Counted from the stretch's first letter, positions 8,053 through 17,217 are shown. The stretch: DNA of 64,000 nt from Pseudomonas lactis (GCF_001439845.1 NZ_JYLO01000006.1:62001-126000); one strand, 5' to 3'. Numbers and translations are program-made. The notes: generated by a model not told the origin, from the letters alone.

Positions 8053-8756
8053 GGGCGCCCGGCCTCATGCACCACGCCGTTGCGCACCAGAATCTTGCGC
8101 TCCAGGCGCTCGGCAATGTGGGGGTCGTGGGTGACGATGATCAGCGTCACCTGTTGCTCACGGTTAAGGTTCAACAGCAGGTCCATGATCTCTTGGGCGG
8201 TGGTGCTGTCGAGGTTGCCGGTGGGTTCGTCGGCCAGGATCACCGAGGGGTTGCCGACCAGGGCGCGAGCAATGGCCACGCGCTGGCGCTGACCGCCGGA
8301 GAGGTCGGCGGGCCGATGGTGGGCGCGGTCACCGAGGCCGACCTGTTCGAGCATGCGTTGGGCGTGTTCCACCGATTCATGCCGCGACACGCCGCGATAA
8401 CTCAAGGGCAGCGCGACGTTGTCCAGGGCGCTGAGGCGGGGCAGCAGGTTGAAACTCTGGAACACGAAGCCGATCTGCTGGTTGCGGATCGCCGCCAGCT
8501 CATCGGGGGTGGCGTTGAAAATATCATGGCCGGCAAAGTGGTACTGGCCACAGTTGGGCAGGTCGAGCAGGCCGAGGATGTTGAGCAGGGTGCTTTTTCC
8601 GGAACCGGAAGCACCGAGAATGCCGCAGCTGTCACCGCTGGCGATGCACAGGCACACATCATTGAGAATGCTCAATTCTTGCCCGGCGAGCTGATAGCGC
8701 TTGCCGATGCCTTGCAGGGAAATCAAACCTGGGTGCGCGGGGGTCTGTGTCATCAT
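8049..8756 (-). CDS. ABC transporter ATPase, MacB/LolD type
   Basis: This 235-residue nucleotide-binding subunit carries a Walker A (GASGSGKSTLLN, ~residue 46), a Q-loop (FVFQSFNLLPRL), the signature LSGGQRQRVAIARAL (~150), a Walker B (VILADEPTGNLD) and the switch His (VTHDPH). The LD-rich variant after Walker B is typical of LolD/MacB-type ATPases. It is the first gene of the efflux operon and powers the permease encoded next. The start could be either of two adjacent ATGs. The divergent TetR gene is the likely regulator. Confidence 0.9.
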   Translation of the reverse strand: MMTQTPAHPGLISLQGIGKRYQLAGQELSILNDVCLCIASGDSCGILGASGSGKSTLLNILGLLDLPNCGQYHFAGHDIFNATPDELAAIRNQQIGFVFQSFNLLPRLSALDNVALPLSYRGVSRHESVEHAQRMLEQVGLGDRAHHRPADLSGGQRQRVAIARALVGNPSVILADEPTGNLDSTTAQEIMDLLLNLNREQQVTLIIVTHDPHIAERLERKILVRNGVVHEAGRP

Positions 8757-9111
8757 GACTACGCCTGCAGTCTCGACGGTACCGCCTTGCCCCCGGAAAC
8801 CCTTTGTAACAAGTTCGGAAGCTGCCTGTACGCGTCACGGACTGGTTTTATTTCTTGTTTTTAAAATATTGTTTGAATAGTAACTGCCTTCCTGACGCTT
8901 CGCCAGCCACGGAGGTAGAGCGGTTTTACCGGTTGAAACGATTTTCTCGTTGGGTGTGAGGGGCCGGGAAAAATTCCTTGGCTAGCCTCAAAAGCCCGGT
9001 AACACGGGCTTTACAACATATGGCGGAGTGTCACTACTTGCTTTCGACGGGCCGCCCCGGTATAAAAAATCAAATTATTTTTTAAAACAATATTTCCGCC
9101 GTGGAACCCAT
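8757..9111. promoter_or_regulatory. Divergent control region, efflux operon and tetR
   Basis: A 355-base region without genes. AAACAATATTT occurs exactly twice, once in the direction of each transcript: 9085-9095 on plus and 8874-8864 on minus. The tetR side has a good promoter, TTGCTT (9038-9043), 17 bases, TATAAA (9061-9066). The minus side has TACTAT three bases before its 11-mer. Between them lies a hairpin AAAGCCCG/CGGGCTTT (8991-9012) that could insulate the two units. The repeated 11-mer is a candidate TetR half-site. Confidence 0.45.
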
Positions 9112-9843
9112 ATGGTCGCGAAGAAACTCAGCGCTCCAAACGTTACCAAGACTCGACTGCTGGATGCGACAGAGGCTCTTTTCATCAAGTACGGCTATGA
9201 CGCCGTGTTGCTACGGCAGATAACCGAGCGTGCCCAGGTCAACCTGGCGGCGGTGAACTACCACTTCGGGGACAAGGACTCCCTGATGAAAACCCTGCTG
9301 ATGCAGCGCCTGGAGCCCCTCAACGAGCAGCGCCTGGAGTTGCTGGCGCGCTGTGAAGCCGAATCCGATGGCCCGCTCGATTGCGACACACTCCTGGGCG
9401 TGCTGTTTGCCCCAGCCATGGGCCTGGAGCGCAGCGACCCGGCCAGCGGGGAAGGGCGCTCGTTCATCCGCTTCCTGGGCCGGGTCTACAGCGACACCTC
9501 GCCGTTCATTCAGGAATACCTCAAGGTGCATTACCAGCCGGTGTTCCAGCGTTTCTTCGAAGCCTTCGCCCTGGCCCTGCCGGATTTGCCGCGCAATGAA
9601 CTGGGCGTACGCCTGCAATTTGCCCTCAAGGCCATTTCCGGGGTCATGGCTGGCACCGAACTGCGCCTGCTGATGAACTCCATGAGCCTGGGCCGCCCGG
9701 CCACGGATGCCGAGGTAATGGCCAAGCTGATCACGCTGGTGTCGGCAGCGATTCGCGTGCCGCAGCAGAGTGCCGAGGCTGAAACGGCGCTGGCCAAGGT
9801 GCTGGAAACCCAGCGCGCCATTCGCGAACAGGCTGCACGCTGA
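9112..9843 (+). CDS. TetR-family transcriptional regulator
   Basis: This is a 243-residue regulator with an N-terminal TetR HTH (about residues 10-60). The sequence TRLLDATEALFIKYGYDAV and the recognition helix VNLAAVNYHFGDKDSL are textbook, and the latter is the PsrA-like variant. The C-terminal ligand domain is the type often found with PsrA-like and CerR-like regulators. I chose the ATG at 9112, giving a normal N-terminal arm; a longer frame from 9028 would place the proposed promoter inside the coding region. Divergent from the ABC-TolC operon, it most likely represses that operon and itself. Confidence 0.88.
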   Translation: MVAKKLSAPNVTKTRLLDATEALFIKYGYDAVLLRQITERAQVNLAAVNYHFGDKDSLMKTLLMQRLEPLNEQRLELLARCEAESDGPLDCDTLLGVLFAPAMGLERSDPASGEGRSFIRFLGRVYSDTSPFIQEYLKVHYQPVFQRFFEAFALALPDLPRNELGVRLQFALKAISGVMAGTELRLLMNSMSLGRPATDAEVMAKLITLVSAAIRVPQQSAEAETALAKVLETQRAIREQAAR

Positions 9844-9861
9844 AACCCATCCCCAAACCCA

Positions 9862-9961
9862 TGTAGGAGCGAGCTTGCTTGCGAAAAACGCAATGACGCC
9901 GCGGTTAACCAGAATGCCCGCGTTATCGTTGATGTTCTTCGCGAGCAAGCTCGCTCCTACA
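9862..9961. repeat. REPIN, TGTAGGAGCGAGC family
   Basis: Arms TGTAGGAGCGAGCTTGCTTGCG and CGCGAGCAAGCTCGCTCCTACA flank a ~55-base centre. The centre contains the same AACGATAACGC-type core as the copies at 18109 and 48218, but in reverse orientation. It lies just after tetR. Confidence 0.8.
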
Positions 9962-9993
9962 GGGTGAGGCCGTTTCCTGACCAAAACCCAGGC

Positions 9994-10022
9994 AAAAAAA
10001 AGCCCGCTGGGGCGGCGGGCTT
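9994..10022 (-). terminator. Rho-independent terminator on the minus strand
   Basis: The stem AAGCCCGC/GCGGGCTT (10000-10007 and 10015-10022) is followed, on the minus strand only, by eight T residues. No minus-strand protein gene ends here: both neighbours are plus-strand genes. It therefore implies a minus-strand transcript, most simply a small RNA. Confidence 0.65.
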
Positions 10023-10118
10023 GATATGCAACGTTTGTAACGGATGAGGCTTCACACTACGGCTTGGCTTGTGAATAAATCGTGAAAAATATGTAAGAAG
10101 AAGTGTGAATGTGCGGGC
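9994..10118 (-). ncRNA. Candidate small RNA, unnamed
   Basis: Upstream of the orphan terminator the minus strand carries a TACAAT box (plus 10119-10124, ATTGTA), giving a transcript of about 110-120 bases. The RNA would start with a C/U-rich stretch (CTTCTTCTT) and contain the arms TTCACACT and AGTGTGAA. I do not recognise the family, and the -35 is weak (TTGGGT at 19 bases). It is inferred from terminator, promoter-like box and structure only. Confidence 0.3.
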
Positions 10119-10269
10119 ATTGTATTAGGTGTACTTTCACTCGACCCAATGTACCGTTTGTCGTCACTGTCAATTCTCACAGCTAGACGCGGCTTCCCTT
10201 ACCACTGTTTGATCTCCCTGGCCCCACGCATAATTCCCTGTGCGTGCCCTTCAGCCAGGAGAGCTCTTC
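10023..10269. other. Gene-free region before the Ig-like protein
   Basis: Together with the repeat and terminator to the left, this makes about 425 bases without a protein gene. It holds the candidate small RNA on the minus strand and, near the right end, the ribosome site CCAGGAGAG for the gene at 10270. No convincing plus-strand promoter is obvious. Confidence 0.4.
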
Positions 10270-13200
10270 ATGTCTGATAACCCGTTTGATTCCGGCAGTG
10301 ATCGCGCGCCCGCTGCCTCTGATGACACTTCCTTCCCCATAGCCTGTCTGCCCCACCAGAGAGAGTCTATTGTCCCTGGCCCACAGCGCGTGGAAAACCT
10401 GGACCCGCCTTATTCCGCGTATCCCTCTGTCCCTATTGCTGGGCATGTGCCCGGTGAGGTTGCGGTCTATGGCCTGGGCATCCGGCATGTGCGCCCTTAC
10501 GCACTTATGTCATTTGAAAATTGGTCTGCGCAGGGTATTGATGACTACTTCGCTAGTTACTTCGGCCGTAGCGATGCCGACCTGGCTTTCCCGGTAGCTG
10601 ACGACCTCGTTAGCGATACCACCCTGGTTCGCCAGAACCTGGCGATCCCCGAGGAGCGTATGCCCGAGGGCGAAGTGGTGACCTATGGCCGAGTACGCCG
10701 GGCAGGCAGCGGCAACGAAAGCACTTCCCCCAAGCAGATTATTCTGATCAAAACCACCCGGCCCGGTGGCACCGATACCGACCCGGGCAGCTCATGGCAT
10801 ACCGGGTTGGTCATGGAAGTCGAAGGGTTCCCCGAAGGCGAGACCCTGCGCTTGGAAAATATCGGCCTTGGCGTGTATTGCCTGATTTACTTGTACGAAC
10901 ACATTCGCAAGAACGATGTGATCGAACTGTCCTGGGATGGCATTTTTGTACTGCATACCGTCACTTCCGATGAAGCGGGCGGAGCGGGGCCGATCCGCGT
11001 ATTTGTGGATAAGTCCATCATTGCGCAGGGCGGACAACGGGGCACATTGACCCTGCGTTTTCGGGTGCGAGATGTGGTGGAGAACTTCTCCGGCGAAAAA
11101 TATCAGTATTCCAAACCCTATTTCCTCAACGCCGAACTGGACCCCAGCCTGTTGAACGCACCGATTTTCCTGGTGGATGACCAAGAGCTTGAATCCCGAC
11201 AGATCGACTTCGACACCCAGAGCGGCTCGACCTTCGAACTCGTCGTCCTGACAGACCGGCAGTTTCCAGCGCCTAACCCCAGGTATGAGATCACCGTTTC
11301 CTTGCTTTGCACCCGAGACGACGGCACCAGCGAGACTATCCTGTTGGGACCTGTGCCTGATTTGAACCGAGGGTTTACCTATATTCCTATTGATAACGAC
11401 ATCATTGCGCAGCTGGTTGGGGGCTCACTTAGGGTGTCATTTTTCTGGAAAACCGATGCGCCGCTACCGCGCGAGTCCGGCAGCCTCACGATTACCGTGG
11501 TTGGCACCAAGGTTTCAATGCCCGCGCCTAGCGTCAGCCCTATCGAACTGGGGTTGATTCCGGCAGGTGAGGACATCACCGTCACCATACCTGCCTACGA
11601 GCCGCACAGCCCCGGCTGGCTGGAAACGCTGTACATCACCCATGTACCGCCGGGTGGAGGTAGCGCGATTATTTTTAGCCGAGAGCAGTTGGCCGGTTCT
11701 CAAGGCGGCACCTACACCGTCACCGCAGCCGAGTTGGAGCAATTCAATGGGCGGGGTGAAATCCACATTTATTACACCACCAATGATGGCGCCGCCCATA
11801 TTTTGGGAGGCGGCGCCTTGGCGATTCGTCAATCGGCGATGCTCGGGGCGCAAGTCGGTGAGCGCATTGCAGACATGCCGGCGCCGCGCTTGCAGGGCGC
11901 TATTGGTAACAACGTGGACCCGGCTGACGTGCCTGGTAGTGATGTGCTGGTCACCTTTACCTACTTGGGAACACAAAACGGCGACAAGCTTCACTGGTCG
12001 TGCATTGGTTCAGGCCTTGGCGGCTCCGCCAGTGGCACTATCGAGATTAACGGCGCAACCGCCGGCAAGGAGTTGCACTATCCGGTCACCCGCGACATTC
12101 TCGATAAAAACCTCAACGGCAGCCTGCGTATCTCCTACAGCCTGGAGCGTGAGGGACCGCCGAAAGTGGTGTTGCGTTCAGAAGTACTGATGCTCACCGT
12201 GGGCAAAGGTGTGGAGTTGGACCGGCCGATCATCGAGGGCGCCTCCACCGCTCCCGATGAACTCAACCCGTTGGCGGCAATAAGCGGCACCCGGGTAATC
12301 GTGAAATTCCGGCCGATGCTGGACGGTGACCTTATTACGGTGGATTGGATCACCGCTGATCATCACGGCAGCTTCGCAGATAATGTTGCTGGTAACCCAA
12401 CTACCCATGAAGCCAGCGTGTGGGTCGACGCTCGCACCATCGCCCGTGGGATTCGTGAGGGTGGCAACACCATCAATGTGCAATATCACTTCCATCGCGG
12501 CACGTTCCCGTACGAGTCCGTGATCGTGCCCCTGCGGCTATTGCCGTTGGCCGGGTTGCCGACGCCGACTATCGAAGGCATCAGTGGGCCGGTTCTGGAC
12601 TTGTCACAACTGAGCCCAACCGCGCGGACCTACATTCCGGTGTGGAGCTTCATCCATGCCGAGCAATTGATGTGGATGACGTACGAAAGCGAAGGCGTTG
12701 TGTTTGAAGACACTTACACCGCCAATGAAGTAACGAACGACGGCGTGTTGAATGGGATCAGCCCGCCCACGCCTGTGGACAAGATCAAGCTGCTGGAGGA
12801 CGGCGTGGATTTGACGATCAAGTTCTGGGTCAGCCTGGCGGAACGCCCTGACAAGAACACTGCCGTGCTGTTCGGTGTGCGCCATTACACCATCCAGGCC
12901 TTGCCGGGAGTATTGCCTCATCCGTTTATCAATGGCACCACCGATACCGGAGCAAGTGTGACGGTGGACCCGCTGCCGATTGAACACAATACGACGGTGA
13001 CCGTCCGCTACACCGGTATGAGTGGTCAAGACCGCATAACGCTTGAATGGATTTTGGCCGACGGCACTCATCATACGGCGGTAGAGAACGGACTGGATGG
13101 AGGCACGGTGGTATTCAACCTGACCGCGGATAAAGTCTTGCACCGTAGTGTGAACAGTACGGTGTGCTTGAAGTATTCGGTGGTACGTACGGGTGTGGCG

Positions 13201-14166
13201 GACCCGATTCCGTCGAATGTGCAGACGGTGACGGTCACTACCATTCCTGCTGCCAGTTTGCCACAGCCACGGATCAATAATATTGCACCCGGTGGCGTTC
13301 TGAACTTGAACAGCTTCACAGGCAATGCCTCTGCATCAGTCGCCAAGTGGTCTTTGAGCTCAGTGGGCAATCGTGTGTGGCTCACCTGCAGCAGTTCGGG
13401 AGTGGCACCGCTTCATGTACTCACGGCTAACGGCGCGTTGATCACTTCAACAGAGGCTGCCAATGGCCTCGTGAACAAAGCCGTATTACGCAGTTGGCTG
13501 GAGTCATTACCCAACAACAGGCAGATAACGATAACCTGTGAAGTGGAGTTTGGCGGTAATACGGATAAAGCGCGTGCTGTCGTATTCCCTACCACATCAT
13601 ATACCGCCGCCTATCCGGCCTTGTCTATCAGTACAGCCACGATGACGTTAAATGGAACCGCTTATATCATGGCCGGCTGGGTAAAGAGAGCAGAGTACGC
13701 CGGCAATACGCAGACCCGGGCTGCAACCGGTGGGCGACCTCCTTATACCTACACCTCCCAAAACCCGTCCGTGGCGACGGTCACATCTACAGGGTTTGTG
13801 TCAGGGATGCGTAATGGCAGTACTAACATTGTTGTCACTGACAGGGCGAATAACCAAGTGTCCTATACCGTTAGCGTCAGTAACGTATGGCAAGTACGTG
13901 AAGACCGCCGCGGTATGGATTGGGGCACCGCAGTCAATTGGAGAAAGTCCCTGCCAGGCGCTATTGGTCATTACGGCGATGCTATTCGCTTCATGGGCAA
14001 CGCTTATGGTTGGCCATTGCCGGTACCTTATGACTCTTGGTACTGGGTATGTACAGAGCCTCAATGCGACGCCTTGACCGGAGTACTCTGGGACTCCATC
14101 GACCCAGAAGTAGTCTGGTGTAATCGAAAGCAGGCGGTTGGATGGGCCTGGTGCTTGCAACCTTAA
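10270..14166 (+). CDS. Large multi-domain Ig-like protein
   Basis: This is a 1298-residue protein with no signal peptide or membrane helix. After a unique N-terminal region (~1-220) it consists of repeated beta-rich modules of about 100-130 residues. One type carries a LVTFTYLGTQNGDKLHW-like strand and ends in SLRISYSL; a second begins V.DL or VLNLNSF and ends with strands such as ITITCEVEFGG. Near residues 1130-1205 is a bacterial Ig-like (Big_2) domain ending GSTNIVVTDRANNQVSYTV. The last ~90 residues are rich in Trp and contain paired Cys (VCTEPQC, VVWC, AWC), a layout that recalls the lectin-like tips of invasin/intimin-type proteins. The start follows a good AGGAGAG site. Role unknown; adhesion or toxin delivery is possible but unproven. 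Confidence 0.8.
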   Translation: MSDNPFDSGSDRAPAASDDTSFPIACLPHQRESIVPGPQRVENLDPPYSAYPSVPIAGHVPGEVAVYGLGIRHVRPYALMSFENWSAQGIDDYFASYFGRSDADLAFPVADDLVSDTTLVRQNLAIPEERMPEGEVVTYGRVRRAGSGNESTSPKQIILIKTTRPGGTDTDPGSSWHTGLVMEVEGFPEGETLRLENIGLGVYCLIYLYEHIRKNDVIELSWDGIFVLHTVTSDEAGGAGPIRVFVDKSIIAQGGQRGTLTLRFRVRDVVENFSGEKYQYSKPYFLNAELDPSLLNAPIFLVDDQELESRQIDFDTQSGSTFELVVLTDRQFPAPNPRYEITVSLLCTRDDGTSETILLGPVPDLNRGFTYIPIDNDIIAQLVGGSLRVSFFWKTDAPLPRESGSLTITVVGTKVSMPAPSVSPIELGLIPAGEDITVTIPAYEPHSPGWLETLYITHVPPGGGSAIIFSREQLAGSQGGTYTVTAAELEQFNGRGEIHIYYTTNDGAAHILGGGALAIRQSAMLGAQVGERIADMPAPRLQGAIGNNVDPADVPGSDVLVTFTYLGTQNGDKLHWSCIGSGLGGSASGTIEINGATAGKELHYPVTRDILDKNLNGSLRISYSLEREGPPKVVLRSEVLMLTVGKGVELDRPIIEGASTAPDELNPLAAISGTRVIVKFRPMLDGDLITVDWITADHHGSFADNVAGNPTTHEASVWVDARTIARGIREGGNTINVQYHFHRGTFPYESVIVPLRLLPLAGLPTPTIEGISGPVLDLSQLSPTARTYIPVWSFIHAEQLMWMTYESEGVVFEDTYTANEVTNDGVLNGISPPTPVDKIKLLEDGVDLTIKFWVSLAERPDKNTAVLFGVRHYTIQALPGVLPHPFINGTTDTGASVTVDPLPIEHNTTVTVRYTGMSGQDRITLEWILADGTHHTAVENGLDGGTVVFNLTADKVLHRSVNSTVCLKYSVVRTGVADPIPSNVQTVTVTTIPAASLPQPRINNIAPGGVLNLNSFTGNASASVAKWSLSSVGNRVWLTCSSSGVAPLHVLTANGALITSTEAANGLVNKAVLRSWLESLPNNRQITITCEVEFGGNTDKARAVVFPTTSYTAAYPALSISTATMTLNGTAYIMAGWVKRAEYAGNTQTRAATGGRPPYTYTSQNPSVATVTSTGFVSGMRNGSTNIVVTDRANNQVSYTVSVSNVWQVREDRRGMDWGTAVNWRKSLPGAIGHYGDAIRFMGNAYGWPLPVPYDSWYWVCTEPQCDALTGVLWDSIDPEVVWCNRKQAVGWAWCLQP

Positions 14167-14181
14167 ATATAAGGGCACTGT

Positions 14182-14226
14182 AAAAAAGGCGAAGCAGGTT
14201 CATGGGGTTGTATAGGACCTGCTTCT
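14182..14226 (-). terminator. Terminator of the FUSC gene
   Basis: A nine-base stem GAAGCAGGT/ACCTGCTTC (14191-14199, 14217-14225) is followed on the minus strand by CCTTTTTT. It lies 12 bases past the stop of the minus-strand FUSC gene. The loop is long (17 bases). Confidence 0.6.
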
Positions 14227-14237
14227 CTGGCCTGTTA

Positions 14238-15299
14238 CTAAATTTTCCAATGTAACGAGCTTTTCAAAAGCCGCTCGCGCATCCCGTCGACATTCGCGGT
14301 CAGTTGCAGCGTCAACAGTCGGTAGCCGTCCAGCCCGTTGTGCACCGGGACCTCCAGCAACGTGACGTTCGTCGCGACACTGCCAGGGCGCTCCAACCGC
14401 TCCGTCACCCCCGACTTCAACGCCCGCGCCATCCCCACCAACTGCACCCGAATCTGCCGATGCTCGGCCTTCAACATCACCCGCATCCTTGCCGTGGCCT
14501 GCTCATCACGCGGGTCCGGCCGGGTATTGCCCAGAATCTCCAAAGTGCTGATGCACATGCGCAGGTGCCGCTGGATCGCATCCAGTTCAGTCATGGAAAT
14601 CCGCACTTCCTTGGACACCGACGGCATCAACGAGCGCAGTTGCACCATCGCCCCGTTCAAACGGTTGAGCAGCTTGAGGTGTTCATCGTTGGTTACCGAT
14701 TGGCCATTGGTGATCCGGCTATAAATCTGCGCGCAGTCCCGCAGGGCGCTGGCCAGGTTGTAGCGCCACGAATACACGGCGTACAACGGCAAGGCGAAGG
14801 AAAACGCCAGGGCCAGCACGATGCCGATCAGGATATCGACGGTGCGCCACAGGCCATCGGAGATTGGGTTGTCGCCATGGCCGGCGACGATAAATACCGT
14901 AATCGCCGACAGCAGCGCGATGTAACCGCCCTTACCGATGGCGTGATAGGAAAAGAACCCGCACACCACCGACATCAGCAGGTAGGTGAGCAACGGCAGG
15001 CCGAAGTAAGCCTGTTGCACCACCAGCAGCAAGCCGACGCTGGCGCCGATCAAGGTGCCGTAGGCGCGCTCGACGGCTTTCTTGCCGATGTTGCCGTGGT
15101 GCTGCAGCCCGCCGATGACAATCAGCATGGTCACCGACGCCCATTCACCGTGCGGCAGGTTGAGGCCGGTGGTCAGCAGGATGGTTGCCAGCAAACCCAC
15201 GGACACGCGCGCGGCGTGGATCAGCTTGGCATGGCGAAAGCGGCGGTAGGGGTCGAGCAAGGGGCGCAGCAGGCGCCGGGCAAAGAAGGGCAGGTTCAT
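14238..15299 (-). CDS. FUSC-family inner-membrane transporter
   Basis: This 353-residue protein belongs to the fusaric-acid-resistance/YccS-like group. It has an N-terminal block of six membrane segments (about residues 25-170, including ARVSVGLLATILLTTGLNL and GTLIGASVGLLLVVQQAYF), then a long soluble helical C-terminus. Relatives export aromatic acids or other weak acids. The ATG at 15299 is chosen because it starts the normal family N-terminus; the open frame further upstream runs through a REPIN and cannot be real. The gene stands alone and has its own terminator. Confidence 0.8.
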   Translation of the reverse strand: MNLPFFARRLLRPLLDPYRRFRHAKLIHAARVSVGLLATILLTTGLNLPHGEWASVTMLIVIGGLQHHGNIGKKAVERAYGTLIGASVGLLLVVQQAYFGLPLLTYLLMSVVCGFFSYHAIGKGGYIALLSAITVFIVAGHGDNPISDGLWRTVDILIGIVLALAFSFALPLYAVYSWRYNLASALRDCAQIYSRITNGQSVTNDEHLKLLNRLNGAMVQLRSLMPSVSKEVRISMTELDAIQRHLRMCISTLEILGNTRPDPRDEQATARMRVMLKAEHRQIRVQLVGMARALKSGVTERLERPGSVATNVTLLEVPVHNGLDGYRLLTLQLTANVDGMRERLLKSSLHWKI

Positions 15300-15342
15300 C
15301 AGTATTAAAGTGGCCTCGATTATCTGAGTATGCGCGATCAAA

Positions 15343-15429
15343 TGTGGGAGCTGGCTTGCCTGCGATAGCATCACCGCGACCTGACTGAAAGACCGAGGTG
15401 CCAGCATCGCAGGCAAGCCAGCTGCCACA
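15343..15429. repeat. REPIN, TGTGGGAGC family
   Basis: Arms TGTGGGAGCTGGCTTGCCTG and ATCGCAGGCAAGCCAGCTGC(C)ACA are separated by about 40 bases. It sits between the 5' end of the FUSC gene and the 3' end of the dehydrogenase gene. One arm has a G for C substitution in the distal CTCCCACA. Confidence 0.8.
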
Positions 15430-15462
15430 CTGACCTGTCTGCACATTGAAACGGGGTTGATC

Positions 15463-17079
15463 TTAGAAGATGTAGTCGGTGGTCAGGAAACTCGAGTCTC
15501 GATTGCGCAAAATGTCGCTGACCAACGCCTTGTTACTTTCCTGGAACTTGGTCGCCACCAAGGTGCGGATCGAGAACACACGCAAGGCGTCATGCACCGA
15601 CAACGTGCCCTCGGCCGAGTTCTTGCGCCCGTTGAACGGAAAGGTATCCGGCCCGCGCTGGCATTGGGCATTGATATTGATGCGGCCCACCTGGTTGGCG
15701 AAGGTGTCCACCAGGCGTCCGACTTCCACGGGGTCGGTGCCGAAGAGGCTCAGCTGCTGGCCGAAATCCGAGTCCAGCACGTAGTCGATCACGGTTTCTA
15801 GGTCACGGTAGGGCACGATCGGCACCACCGGGCCGAATTGCTCTTCGTGGTAGACACGCATCTGCGGGTTCACCGGGTACAGCACCGCCGGGTAGAAGAA
15901 CGAGCCACGGCTGCTGCCACCCTCGGCATTCATCACCTTGGCGCCATGGCGCGCCGCATCGGCCACCAGTTCGTTGAGGTAATCGACCTTGCCCACCTCC
16001 GGCAGTGGCGTCAGCGCCACGCCGTCTTCCCAGGGCATGCCGGGCTTGAGCGTCGCCAGCTTGGCGTTGAACTTCTCGATAAAGCGCTCGACCACGTCTT
16101 CATGCACGAACAGGATTTTCAACGCGGTGCAACGCTGGCCGTTGAACGACAGCGAACCGGTAACGGCTTCGTTCACCGCATTGTCCAGGTCTACTTCGGG
16201 CAGCACGATCCCTGGGTTTTTGGCATCCAGGCCCAGCGCAGCGCGCAAACGGTGCGGCTTGGGGTGCAGCTTTTTCAAATCACTGGCGGCCTTGTTGGTG
16301 CCGATAAACGCAAAGATGTCGATCTTGCCGCTGGCCATCAGCGCGCTCACGGTCTCGCGGCCGCTGCCGTAGATCACGTTGATCACCCCGGCCGGGAAGC
16401 TGTCGCGGAACGCCTCCAGCAACGGGCGGATCAACAGCACACCGAGCTTGGCCGGCTTGAACACCACGGTATTGCCCATGATCAAGGCCGGGATCAGCGT
16501 GGTGAAGGTCTCGTTCAAGGGGTAGTTGTAAGGCCCCATGCACAGCGCCACGCCCAGGGGCACGCGGCGGATCTGGCCGAGGGTGTCCTGCTCCAGCTCA
16601 AAGCGACTGCTGCGCCGGTCGAGTTCCTTGAGGGCATTGATGGTGTCGGTGATGTAGTCGCAGGTGCGGTCGAATTCTTTCTGCGAGTCCTTGAGGTTTT
16701 TGCCGATCTCCCACATCAGCAGCTTGACCACCGCATCACGCTGTTCGCGCATGCGCCGCAGGAACGCCTCGACGTGCTGGATACGCTCAACCACTCGCAT
16801 CGTCGGCCATACACCCTGGCCACGGTCGTAGGCGCGCACGGCAGCATCCAGGGCGGTGAGGGCGGTGTCGGCATCCAGCAACGGCGTGCTGCCGATGTGC
16901 ACGCGCTCATCACCCAGTTGCACGGGGCTTTGCACGCGGGCGAGCGGGCCGTTCCACTCCTGCAACTGGCCATCGACCAGGTATTCACGTTGCTCAATGG
17001 GCGCTGCCAGGCGAAATTGCTCGGGAATCTGCGCGGTGGAGGTGGGAAACAGCTGGGCGAGCAGGTTGCTGGTGGTCAT
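15463..17079 (-). CDS. gapN: NADP-dependent glyceraldehyde-3-phosphate dehydrogenase-like ALDH
   Basis: This 538-residue protein of the aldehyde dehydrogenase superfamily is closest to the non-phosphorylating GAPDH group, which oxidises glyceraldehyde-3-phosphate to 3-phosphoglycerate with NADP. The catalytic Cys is Cys317 in FNGQRCTALK, the oxyanion Asn is Asn185 in GPYNYPLNET, and the cofactor Glu is in YHEEQFGPVVP. The usual catalytic Glu of the LELGGK motif is not in place: the segment reads LGLDAKNP, with Gly283 at the Glu position and Asp285 two residues on. The start at 17079 has a good AGGGG site. It is monocistronic and divergent from the DyP gene. Symbol and substrate are by family resemblance. 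Confidence 0.75.
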   Translation of the reverse strand: MTTSNLLAQLFPTSTAQIPEQFRLAAPIEQREYLVDGQLQEWNGPLARVQSPVQLGDERVHIGSTPLLDADTALTALDAAVRAYDRGQGVWPTMRVVERIQHVEAFLRRMREQRDAVVKLLMWEIGKNLKDSQKEFDRTCDYITDTINALKELDRRSSRFELEQDTLGQIRRVPLGVALCMGPYNYPLNETFTTLIPALIMGNTVVFKPAKLGVLLIRPLLEAFRDSFPAGVINVIYGSGRETVSALMASGKIDIFAFIGTNKAASDLKKLHPKPHRLRAALGLDAKNPGIVLPEVDLDNAVNEAVTGSLSFNGQRCTALKILFVHEDVVERFIEKFNAKLATLKPGMPWEDGVALTPLPEVGKVDYLNELVADAARHGAKVMNAEGGSSRGSFFYPAVLYPVNPQMRVYHEEQFGPVVPIVPYRDLETVIDYVLDSDFGQQLSLFGTDPVEVGRLVDTFANQVGRININAQCQRGPDTFPFNGRKNSAEGTLSVHDALRVFSIRTLVATKFQESNKALVSDILRNRDSSFLTTDYIF

Positions 17080-17217
17080 GTCGCTACCCCTGGAATAGTT
17101 GCAAAACATGACTAGAGAGTCACCCAACACGCGGCTCTAACGCAAGGCTTGCGCGCATTCTTGTTCGCAGCGCGGTGTACGCCGGGTAAACTGCGCGGCT
17201 TTTCAGAAGGAGTTCAC

